64,000 nt of DNA. Origin: Adiantum capillus-veneris. Its lineage: Eukaryota; Streptophyta; Polypodiopsida; Polypodiales; Pteridaceae. Shown in pieces: positions 54,427 through 64,000 of this stretch. Under the pieces are notes generated by a model, which was not told the DNA's origin, made no database searches, and saw only the letters and a program-made list of their open reading frames with translations. The translations under genes and the position numbers were made by a program. The number at the start of each line of letters is the position of its first letter. Positions within the stretch are counted from its first letter, which is position 1. The stretch spans positions 152,114,793 to 152,178,792 of the forward strand of contig CM043958.1 of assembly GCA_014529385.2 (NCBI GenBank). Reading direction: 5' to 3'.

Positions 54427-55332
54427 TGTTAGCAGCAAGGTAACTCGGATACCATTTTTCGGATCTCTCATTGTAAAACACTTAATATTTTTGATAAATC
54501 GGGAATATTGTAACTCCTATTTTTCGAGTAAACCTTGTAATTGATGAGTCGGGGCTACAAGCTTCCAGATTGTATCAACCTGTCATTACCTATCTTTAGT
54601 TAGAGCTCCCAAATTATTAATTTTTGACCACCACCAAAAACTTTGGCTAAGGTATAAAAGCCAATTTTTGTAAGCTATTACTAAGTTTTGGATAATAAAA
54701 TACACAGCATGAGCTAACGACGCTCACTTCTCTCCTTCTCGCGCTTCCTATTCCCTCCCCGGTTGTCACATTATAACATTTGTTGCATTGCAACCATAGG
54801 TAAGAGCTCTACTCATTGACTTAAACACTTCATGATATTTTGTAGCTTTTGGCGTCACCGACCTGTGGCTTAATTTCATCATAAGTAGGAATTTACACTT
54901 CAAAATAAAAAACTAAGCATAGGCAGGGTATTGGGGCATCATTGCTAAGCATTTAGGTGCATTCTAGGTCAAAAATCCACTGCTGTTAATAATCGTGATT
55001 TTGACACTTGACCTAAAGTGGGATTTGAGACCATAAGCATGTGTGCTTAGGTCTTATAAACATGTCCTAGAAGTTTTGCTACGTTTGGATGTCATTTAAT
55101 GCTGTAACGCATGTGATTTGTTTGCCGATGAGAGATTGGCTTTTGGTGATTTCAATCACCTGAGTGTAGCTTGAGTTAGATGCGAGTTGTTTGTTGTTTT
55201 CCAAGAGATTGACAACCTCTTGTAGCCTCTATGCACTAGTCGAGTCAGCTTCGTCCCATGGATTGACAATTTAATCGTGGTTCTTGTTAAATCTGCAATA
55301 AGATAGGAGTAAAGTTAGACACCCATCCCACA
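54427..55332 (+). repeat. 5' LTR, Athila-like element
   Basis: TATA box GGTATAAAAGCC at about 54649-54660. A second possible LTR end, GGTTGTCACA (54770), was considered, but the primer site at 55335 supports the longer form. Confidence 0.65.
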
Positions 55333-55334
55333 TT

Positions 55335-55352
55335 TGGCGCCGTTGCCGGGGA
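55335..55352 (+). other. primer-binding site, tRNA-Asp type
   Basis: TGGCGCCGTTGCCGGGGA, the well-known primer-site sequence of plant Athila/Tat elements, two bases after the LTR end. Confidence 0.85.
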
Positions 55353-55879
55353 TCAAAGAGAGCTAAACTAGGAAAAACACGAGCGTCTTGTGAAGTATCC
55401 TTTAACTTCCTCCAGGATCTCCTAGAGTAAAAGCTTTTTTTAAAAAGAAACCACATAGCTAAAGATTGTCGTCTTTGGTGTGTAGAGGTAGCTTAGAAGT
55501 AATCGTACTTGTCGAGTGCCTTTAGGATTGTAGGATTGTAGAATTATATTAGGATTTTGAGAATGATTGATAGATGAAACAAGCCTTAAGATCAAGGCTC
55601 TAGAAACCATAAAAAAACAAGAAAACAAGTGTTTGTGGACACTTTCCACAACCCCATTGCATGACAACCTAGGAGTAGGGTAAGTAGGATCCGAGGCGGA
55701 TTTCAAAACATTGCTCTCTCCGAAAGAATCATTGTGAGTTGTTATTTGAAGTCGGCTAGAAATAGCACGAAAGGACTCCAAACCATTCAATCCGACTAGA
55801 GAGTATGCTTAAAATTTGTATGAACCAGTGGGTAAAGCTCAAGGACACTTTGAGGTAAAAAATTTAAGAGTTTGCAAAA

Positions 55880-56930
55880 ACTCAGATTATTTACTTTTTC
55901 TTGACATTTTAGGCCAAATTAAGTTTTGACTTGATTCCTAGGCTTAAAATAACTCATGAAAAGACTGTCCATGAAAAAAGTGTAAAAAATGGTTCATTTT
56001 AAGCCTGAAGTAAATAATCACAATTATTTACTTTCAGCTCAAAATTGACCAAGGTTGATACCAGTGACTCATTGCATGTATATAAAAACTTTTGTAAAGG
56101 CACAAAAGATTTGGATCACCAAACTCGCAAAAAACCGGGTAAAAACTAAAGTTTGTACTAACTTTCTGAAACTTGAGTGTAAATTTGGGAAAAAATTGTC
56201 CAAACTTGATGAAATTCAATTCATAGGCTTGTATTGATGTGATAGACATGCGTACATGCTTACTTGACCAAAAAGATGCAAAAGATTATTAGTTGTTGTA
56301 AATAATTACGATTATTTACATCTACCCCATTTTTTAACTTTTTTGACTAAGTTAGCATACCACTAGTTTTACCATGTTATAATAGACCCACAAATCAAAT
56401 TTGGTAAGATTTGGATCATTGGATTGAAAATTGTGACCAAATTTGCAAAGTGAGTCTGCGGACAGAAAACTGATGACCATTTGACCAAAAATAGTCCAAA
56501 CTTGATGAAACTTGGCTAGAGACCTTAAGTTGAAGTGCTTAACATATCTGTGTCAAGGTTGGGACAAAAACTTGCAAAAAAATAGCCAAAGTAAATAATC
56601 ACGATTATTTATATTTTGCTTTAAAATTTGACAATTTTGCACATTTGAGTATACCATAGGGTCAAGCATATCAAGTAGACCACACAAATCAATTCTGGTG
56701 AATTTTGGATCACAAAAGTTAGACTTAAGCCATATTCTTGAAATCAGAGTCTACGGACACAAAACAGTTGATAAACTTGAATAGATTTTGTCCAAACTTG
56801 TTGAAACTTGTCCAAGGACCTTAATAGGCTGTACACTTGGAAAATCAAGCCAAAAAGTACAAAAAGCTGACAAAAATAAATAATCATGATTATTTACTAC
56901 TGCAACACAAAGACACTAATTTTGACTTTT
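55880..56930 (+). repeat. leader tandem repeat of about 290 bp with palindromic boundaries
   Basis: Near-palindromes of the form TAAATAATCACGATTATTTA begin at about 56010, 56298, 56591 and 56876 (spacings 288, 293, 285), with a half-motif at about 55885. Between them, diverged copies share words such as TTTTGGATCA, GTCTGCGGACA, TTGTCCAAACTTGATGAAA and GGACCTTAA. Non-coding. Confidence 0.8.
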
Positions 56931-58214
56931 GAGCTTGTATAGTGGTAGACCAACATAATACAAGGCCACCGGGAAATTTTGGGTTCAATCGGATCCAAAT
57001 TGGTACATGTTCACTCAGTTTTCGAGTTGCAGATTAGTCCTTTAATTTTTGCCAAAGTCGAGTTTGAAAATTTCAATTGCTGACTACATTAGCTCAATTT
57101 GCAGTGATACACAAAGACCAATCATAATAGCTAGCAAAAACTATACTGTCATTGTGAAAGAATAGCTAACTTGATCAAAATTGTACAGGAGTCAGGTTGC
57201 AGACAAGGAATCGGTAGCTTGACAGAAGTTACAATCAAGTCAAGTTTTTCAAAAGAAATTGACAACAAATTAATCCAAAGGTAAGTACTCTATCCAGGGC
57301 TTTGCAAGTCTTTATGAACCTTAGATCTGGTCGTGTACTAGGAAATCAGGGCATATTTGACCTTTTGACCTTTCTTCTCCTCTATACTCTTGACTTTGCA
57401 TAGGCTACCCTTGACACTCTTGACTTTCAAGCTCCTTTACATCCTTTACACATCCTTGAGTCCATATGTCTTCTTGAAGAGACTTCACACTTTCCAAAGT
57501 AATTTTCTTCCAAGGTTTCAAACTATTCGTAATTCACTTTAAAAAAATTCTCAAATTAAAATGATTTGGGGACACCTAACAATTTCATTTTAAATGGTAT
57601 CTAATGGTTCTACTTAAAGAGCCTTAACCGTACGATATTGAAGAGGGCATGTCACATGAGGAGAGAGGGAGACATATAAGTCTCTTCACGTTGCATGCTC
57701 ATTACCATTCCCTACTTGGCCACAAGCCACACATGCTACGTTTGCACTGTCACAAACTACCTTTCGTGCTGCTTGCAGTGTTTTGGAGGGCCAAGGTTAA
57801 AGCCTTTCAAAATACCACATCAATGACACCAGGAGGGAGGGCTTCATACTCTCTCCTTTTCTTCGCTACACGCGATTAGCTAACCCTTCATACTCTTGCC
57901 CTTGGAGGCACAAGGTTGTGGCGAAGTCAATGCAACAAATAACCAAAGCTAGCTATCGAGCAGTCTAAGACCTCGCGAACGTGAATGAATGCAACCAAAT
58001 ATATATGCTTGCCCACGAAGGGAGATCCATATTGCCCCAATTCTCTGTCGAAGAGAAGCGCTTGTAGCAAAGGAGGCTTTCTTCTTGTCGTGACTATTTA
58101 AATTCATCACAATTGTTAAAGTTTAGGCCTTTAGTTTGAAAGCTTCTCCTCAAATTTTTCATTTACAGTATCACTAAGGGTGTTTAATGGTAATAACATT
58201 CCTCAATAAGCCTA
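56931..58214. other. unassigned region
   Basis: A short frame 57649-57879 has no recognisable motif. Words like TTGACTTTGCATAG..TTGACTTTCAAG (57390-57440) suggest old short duplications. No gene supported. Confidence 0.45.
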
Positions 58215-58313
58215 GATGGTGTAGGGAATGGTCGCCTACTGACCATTCCCGTTAATCATGGCTCCCGGCCCTGATTATGGGAATGGTCAGTAGGCGACCA
58301 TTCCCTACACCGT
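58215..58313. repeat. near-perfect hairpin of about 99 bp
   Basis: Arms of about 44-46 bp (58215-58260 and 58268-58313) pair with about four mismatches around a GC-rich loop. Each arm is itself palindromic (GGGAATGGTC..GACCATTCCC), so a cruciform is possible. Could be a tiny MITE, a hairpin-RNA source or a regulatory palindrome. Confidence 0.75.
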
Positions 58314-59886
58314 CAAATGGTCTTGGGGGAGGGGGGACGACAATGGAGCTCTGACAGCAACAGCATCCGACAGTAGGCCTGCTTTACGTGCGCTGACCTG
58401 TTAACAATAGCTGAGTTTGAGGGTTTGGATTATGAGTGCTGAGGTATCAACACCTGGGCCCATTCCCACGCTGACATGCCAACAAGCGATTGGAGCCTCA
58501 AGCTGCGTATTCTAGATGTTGACGTGGTATGCATCTGATGGCTGCTGCGAAAATTTCGAGCCAGAAAGGACAGCAGATGCACGGCTCACAAGTGCTACCC
58601 CCCAATCGAAGAGCTTGACGGAAGTTTGCATGATTGAAAATTTGTAATAAACTAAACTCCACTAACAATCATAATTTTTTCTCTTTAAGGGGTAAATGGT
58701 AAACTACTTGAACCCCACTTCTCAATGGCTGGTCCATTCTGAGTTTTTTAGAGTCCTCCTATCTTTAAAGAATATAATTCGGACTGAGATTAAGGTTGTA
58801 TTGAATGGGCTGATTTTTCAAGGTGATTATTGAAGGGCATTTTCTTTTATGATCGTGAATCCCAAGCTAGTAAAGCCTATTGCATTTAAAAGATCATTCT
58901 TACAGGAAAAAACCTCTTGCGCACCTGGTTTGAGGGCGAAGGAGGGTAAATCATCACCGAAGGAAGCTACGTTAACACTCCCTCGCCAATCTTAGGCAAG
59001 AAGGAATCAAGGAGAGAGAAAATTGTACAGACTAAGTGAGAGACAATCAAAGATGGCTTCGCTTGTTTTTATAGGTGCCAACAAAGTGAAACGAGAGCCC
59101 TTGACTAGTCTATAGTCTGTTCCATCTTGACAGCCTCCTCTTTGACCTGAGTGATTAAATCCTTAATCTTGTTCACAAGGATGAAATCCGATTTTAGTAG
59201 TGATTCATTGTCCACTATGACCTTTTAGCACTTTTAGTAACCAAGCCTTTTTGGCTTTCTTAAAAAAACCCTTAGTGTTGTATTGGGTTAGAGAGACTCA
59301 TTTCATTTCACATCCTGACCCGATGAAGACTTACCTTTCATTTCACATCTTGACATGTCTTTACTTTTTTTTAATTCTATTCTTTTAGAATGCTAAAGCG
59401 AAGCTTCACCTTTCATAAATTTTAGTAAATTTTACACACACACACACATGTTTTTTTTGCATTCTATTGTTTTAGAATGCTAAAGTGAAGCTTCACTTTG
59501 CATAATTCTAATAAATTATATACACACGTATATATATTAATTAGTTCTTTTTATTTCACCTTTCATTTCGCAACTTCACATGGCTTTACATTTCTTGCAT
59601 TTTATAGCTTGATTTCAGTCAGTGTTAACGTTTAAAAAAGTCTCTTTTATTAAGCGGCTGCTGATCAAGTTTCTTCCTCACAAAGAAGAAAATCAGAAAT
59701 ACTAGCAAAAATTTTGAGATTTACAAAATTTTTGGACGACTTTCTCACATATTTCATCGGTTTTTCTTTCGTTTACCATGGTTTGCAGTTAGCTAGTTTC
59801 GATTTTCAATTGACTCAAGACTAAGCTGAGGCAATTCTTTCCCAAACACTGATATCAATTTAATTCAACCTAACAATTTTATCACT
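58314..59886. other. unassigned region with a short tandem duplication
   Basis: TTTTAGAATGCTAAAG[C/T]GAAGCTTCAC occurs at about 59385 and 59469, followed each time by a TAATAAATT-like segment, a duplication of about 84 bp. (AC)n at 59435-59448. No gene recognised in the rest. Confidence 0.5.
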
Positions 59887-59950
59887 TCTATACTATATAT
59901 GAGGCAGCTTAAAATTTTCAAGGAAGGAGAGACCCTCCATGTGTCACTTT
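59887..59950 (+). mobile_element. orphan Helitron 5' end
   Basis: TCTATACTATATATGAGGCA then CTTAAAATTTTCAAGGAAGGAGAGACCCTCCATGTGTC-like sequence matches the starts at 62197 and 41776. No separate 3' end is found before 62197, so it is either truncated or the outer start of a nested element ending at 63808. Confidence 0.55.
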
Positions 59951-60272
59951 CTGCTTCATTTCAAAGAGAACCTTTAAAAAACATTCAATAGAAAATGCAA
60001 AAGTGAAGGGTAAGTACTAGGGTGATAGAAAATGAAAAGACTTGAGGGAGTCTTGGCACAGGAAAGTCAAAAAGACCTTTCTCCATGTACTGCTCAATAA
60101 ATCATTTGAAGGGTGACTTTCATTTTTCTCCATAAAGAATGATTTTTAGCCATAAAGAATTTTTCTCCATGTACTGCTCAATAAATCTCCCTTCGGAGGT
60201 TTGCACGGACCTTTTATGTCGTAAATGATCTTTGACCTTGATGCTCGAAGTTCAAAAGCTAAATGCATGTAT

Positions 60273-60274
<2 letters not shown>

Positions 60275-60364
<90 letters not shown>

Positions 60365-60538
60365 CCCATTCTCTCGATGTGTGTGAATGTAAGAGAAAAA
60401 GTCGACGTGCCATTCCCTGAGGTGTTGGTGCATTGCACAAAGGTTTTTCACATGTGCATTGCATTAATGAAGTACATTGAGCTCGACAATTCAGTGGTAG
60501 GAGTCCAACAATCTGTTATGGATGTCCTGCACGCATTA

Positions 60539-60592
<54 letters not shown>

Positions 60593-60662
60593 TGCATGTG
60601 TAAGTGATTGAGAGAGAGAGCACCATTCACTACAGCCTGTGTGTGTGCGTGTGCATGTGCAT

Positions 60663-60702
<40 letters not shown>
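60275..60702. repeat. compound microsatellites
   Basis: (GT)n(GA)n at 60275-60361, 60540-60592 and 60653-60702, always TG before AG on the plus strand. Confidence 0.95.
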
Positions 60703-60704
<2 letters not shown>

Positions 60705-61069
60705 GTGAGAGGAATCTCACATCGTCACTAGAGAGAGAGGGGAGGGAGAATAAGCATTGGTTTTACAATCAACAATCGACAAAGAGACAATCGACAAAAT
60801 CCAAAATCCAAAATCAAAAATAAAAAATCGACATGGGCATCTATGAAATTAAGAATTGACAAAATTCAGAGTCGACGTAATTTGGAAAGTTCAATCCGAC
60901 AAATCCAAGGCAAAAGATGTGCAAGCTCAAGGTAGGAGCAGACCTCAACAAACAGCAAATGTAGATGACGAAAGAGAACTCTGACAATTCTCATCTATAT
61001 TTGAAGGTTTTTACACTAGATTTCTTTGAGCTTTGTCAGTGCTCTCTCCTTTGGATTGACTTAAAATTC

Positions 61070-61470
61070 AAAGGTGAATCTCAAAATTTGTAAGTGGGAT
61101 TGCACTAAGTCTAGGTTTTCTCAAGCGTTTAAAGACAAATTAGATTTTTTGAGGCAAATTTAAGCGAATCTCAAAATTTGTAAGTGGGATTGCACTAAAT
61201 GTAGGTTTTCTCGAGCGTTTAAAGGCTTATTAGAATTTTTGAGACAAATCTCAGAATTTTGTAAGGAGGGTTCTACTAAATCGAGTTGAGGCATAGTGCT
61301 TTCTCTTAAAAACTTAGATATTTTCATATGAGAAATTTTAGGGGCAACTTGTTTATATTTGAAGGCTTTTACACTCAATTTTTCTATACTTTGTAGGTTT
61401 CCTCACATTCAAATGTATAATTAAGAGATAAATTTCAAAATCTACAAGTGAGAGTTCACTAAATTGAGGA
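61070..61470 (+). repeat. imperfect tandem repeat of about 90 bp
   Basis: TCTCAAAATTTGTAAGTGGG followed by ATTGCACTAA and a TAGGTTTTCTC..GCGTTTAAAG tail occurs at about 61079 and 61169. Weaker versions lie at 61248 and 61430, and isolated ones at 61826 and 62113. Non-coding. Confidence 0.7.
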
Positions 61471-61929
61471 TTTTTCATGCATTTGTTTATACCATACTTT
61501 AAAAAAAAAATTAGGGACAAATTTACTATATTTGAAGGTTTTTGCACTAAACTTCTCTGCACTTTGTAGATTCTCTAAGCATTAATTTATGTTTTGTAAA
61601 AAAGCTCTCAAGGGCTTGATTTGAATTAGCTAAAAAAGAATACATGCAGACCTAGGCATATTTTTGCACATGGGTCTCCAGCCAATACAGTATATGCACA
61701 TTGTGACCCAAAACATACCCGAACATTTTTGCAAGTACATTACATTTCTATTAAGGAACTATCTTCTTCTTTTCACCGCTTCCTCCTGCTTGATAAAAGC
61801 CATTCGCAATTAGAGATAAATTTCAAAAAATTATAGATGGGATTATACTATACCTAAGTTTTTTCCTCAAATCATTGTGGGTGTCCTAACATTCAAATTA
61901 AATCTTGCGAGTGTGTGGCCCTTCCTATG

Positions 61930-61979
<50 letters not shown>

Positions 61980-62196
61980 CTTTTCTTGGTACCCAATCCA
62001 CTCTCTTTCTTTCTTTGCCTTGGTCTCCCTCCCCCGCCCCCCCTCCCTCCTTCCAAGTCCGTTCCTTATATCACATAGCAAGGGCTTCCAAGGTGCATTT
62101 GATATAGTTAAGAAAATTTGTAGGTGGGATTATACTAAACCTAGGTTTTTCTTGAGTACACAATAACTTTTTTTGCTATTATTCAATAGTCCATTA
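61471..62196. other. AT-rich spacer with (GA)n
   Basis: (GA)n at 61934-61977. Weak dispersed copies of the repeat of about 90 bp at 61826 and 62113. No gene. Confidence 0.6.
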
Positions 62197-62451
62197 TCTA
62201 TACTCTTTATAATGGAGTTTGAAAAATTAGAGGAAGGAGAGGACCTCCATGCATTGTTTTTTGGTTGATTTGCATGGCCTATTGGATCAACAACAAAATT
62301 GAATTGTTGAGTCCCTGTTGGGTCGTCCTCCTTACCATAAACACATTAAAGAGTCATTGAAAATTGAGTGTAGTTCAGATTCTATGCGATTCCATCCTTT
62401 TTCAATTACCTGCAATAGCCAAAATTTTAGGCATATCAGTCCGTGTGTGTT

Positions 62452-62531
<80 letters not shown>

Positions 62532-62920
62532 GCAGACTGTGCAAGTCACATTGTTTTCACAATGTACAGATTGTAGTTGTCAAAATTATGTGTGTGTGCG
62601 TGTGTATGTGTGTGTGTGTGTGTGTGAGTGAGAGAGAGAGAGAGAGAGAGCGCCCTGCCACTAGCAAGTAGACAAAGAAAGAGAAAGAGTGCATCGGGAT
62701 TAAGACCAAGACCTTGATCAGGATAGCTACTAATGATCATGTAGAGGCGAACATGGGGCAAGCATTGTCCATTGGTGGGAAGTGCTTGGTAGTAGAAGAT
62801 GGGTGCTCAAGGAAACAGGTGTGCATGGGTTTGCTTGAGCCACTAAGAGTTTGTTATGGTAGCAAGAGAGTAAAGAGATAATGGCTTAGGTGGGAGCAGT
62901 TGTAGCCACAACTTGGGCAG

Positions 62921-63007
<87 letters not shown>

Positions 63008-63387
63008 TAGGAACCTATTCCATTGTCCAAACTTAGGGGACACATTCTTCTTCATGCTCTCTCTCACCGCCCCATCAGCAATGACGATGACACTTCTGTA
63101 CATAAGAGCACTGTGGGGACTGACGTATTGAGAGATATTTATCTGCATGCTATGATGGTGATGTAGACATTGAAGCAAAAAGTTTAAATGTTTCCTTTTC
63201 TTGCAATGGTGAATACAAAAAGACCTTAATTGGAGATACAAGGATGCAAAGCATCTTAGTATTGGATGCATTTGGGCTTCTTATATGGCTAGCAATGTTG
63301 TTTTAACTTCTAGGAGCCATTTCCGCCGACTACTTTAGCTTCACATATTTGGAGAAGCTGTAGTTGTTTTACATCTATCCCAAGGCA

Positions 63388-63448
<61 letters not shown>

Positions 63449-63491
63449 ACATAATTTTAAACAACATAGGAACAATCCAAAAAGAGACATT

Positions 63492-63551
<60 letters not shown>

Positions 63552-63653
63552 GCATTGTTATCTTCCTAGAGTGACTCCAAGGACTACAATTTCATTTTCG
63601 TTGCACGTGGGTACGCAAATACACACACACACACCTACCTATATATGACTTCG

Positions 63654-63689
<36 letters not shown>

Positions 63690-63696
63690 CCGCGCT

Positions 63697-63760
<64 letters not shown>

Positions 63761-63808
63761 AATAACCATGCTTTTCTTAGCCGCAGCAACGCGCGGGTCA
63801 CATACGAG
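62197..63808. mobile_element. short Helitron composed largely of microsatellites
   Basis: Starts A|TCTATACTCTTTATAATGGAG and ends GCAGCAACGCGCGGGTCACATACGAG|T (63783-63808). The 3' tip matches the Helitron at 45294 except that CTAG has become CGAG. 1,612 bp, no gene. No empty site is available in the window, so boundaries rest on motif similarity. Confidence 0.7.
62447..63753. repeat. six compound (GT)n(GA)n microsatellites
   Basis: At 62447-62530, 62588-62650, 62923-63005, 63388-63444, 63493-63551 and 63655-63756. The order GT then GA is constant. All open frames here are repeat artefacts. Confidence 0.95.
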
Positions 63809-64000
63809 TTCTTATTGTTTTTGAAAGCCGTCGTGACCCTTTCACTTGTTATACCACCACTAAAAGTCTAAAGGGTAGTGTTCTCACAGCCACTTTAGCA
63901 TGAGCTAGGTGCAGAGAGTTGAGCCCTCAAGTTTACTTTTGGCCTTAGTCATTTGCACATGTGTGTGCGCGCGGGCGTGTCTGTGTGTGGTGAAAGACGT
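63809..64000. other. right edge, unassigned
   Basis: Short stretch after the Helitron, ending in TGTGTG/CGCGCG words. Nothing recognised. Confidence 0.5.

Larger units (their letters stand above)
54427..57300 (+). mobile_element. 5' part of an Athila-like Ty3/gypsy element
   Basis: R breaks exactly at TGTTAGCAGC (54427). The LTR runs to about 55332 (..CATCCCACA, TG..CA, about 906 bp) and is followed by a primer site of the tRNA-Asp type. The downstream 2 kb has no long frame and contains a palindrome-bearing tandem repeat. No gag, RT or 3' LTR was found in the window; the right limit is arbitrary. Confidence 0.7.

Noticed and set aside
54427-54770. A short 344-bp LTR ending GGTTGTCACA
   Set aside because: No primer site follows 54770, whereas an exact tRNA-Asp-type site follows the longer candidate at 55335.
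55440-55790. 116-residue minus-strand frame after the Athila-like primer site
   Set aside because: No motif, and on the strand opposite to the element; probably chance openness.

Overview
The window is nuclear DNA of a land plant with a large, repeat-choked genome. The signs are spliced genes with GT..AG introns and TATA boxes, a chromodomain Ty3/gypsy retrotransposon primed by tRNA-iMet, Copia and Athila-like relics, a BED/DUF659/hATC hAT transposase, Helitron ends, and very many (TG)n(AG)n and (CT)n microsatellites. The species cannot be read from the sequence; a fern or another large-genome plant is only a guess. Apart from one poorly understood minus-strand gene at the left edge (about 188-2080), almost everything is mobile DNA or repeat.  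Layout. 188-2080: an unidentified minus-strand gene with one clear 97-bp intron. 2265-5508: a dispersed repeat family, called R here, including a fold-back with arms of about 490 bp. 5509-25849: a 20.3-kb hAT transposon flanked by the perfect 8-bp duplication TGTGTGAT. It carries a broken protein-kinase-like gene whose first intron holds a 63-bp minisatellite, a second unknown gene with a 240-bp tandem duplication, and a convergent broken hAT transposase gene whose 5' intron holds six copies of a 758-bp unit. A nearly intact 8.9-kb Ty3/gypsy chromovirus (10118-19027, 5-bp duplication AGCCG) sits inside the last transposase exon. Without it the hAT was about 11.4 kb. 26220-32458: a non-autonomous LTR element with LTRs of about 2 kb, nested in R. 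33419-36242: a decayed minus-strand gag-type element.  37006-41480: a decayed Copia element, split at 37590-39230 by a short LTR element with duplication ACTAC. 41776-45294: a Helitron carrying a LINE relic and many microsatellites, inserted in one arm of a large R palindrome (45295-47990) whose other arm keeps the empty site. 49232-50335: a 3' Copia fragment with its LTR. 50336-53800: a second copy of the decayed gag/protease element. From 54427: the 5' end of an Athila-like element (LTR, tRNA-Asp-type primer site) followed by a palindrome-bearing repeat of about 290 bp. 58215-58313: a near-perfect hairpin. 59887 and 62197-63808: further Helitron ends loaded with (TG)n(AG)n.  The R family acts as a fossil backbone: five unrelated elements broke R copies, and unbroken R copies in the same window confirm several of the boundaries. 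The strongest candidate for something undescribed is the giant hAT element. It has a kinase-like cargo gene, both of its genes carry satellite arrays in their first introns, and the 758-bp array seems to multiply the transposase promoter and first exon.
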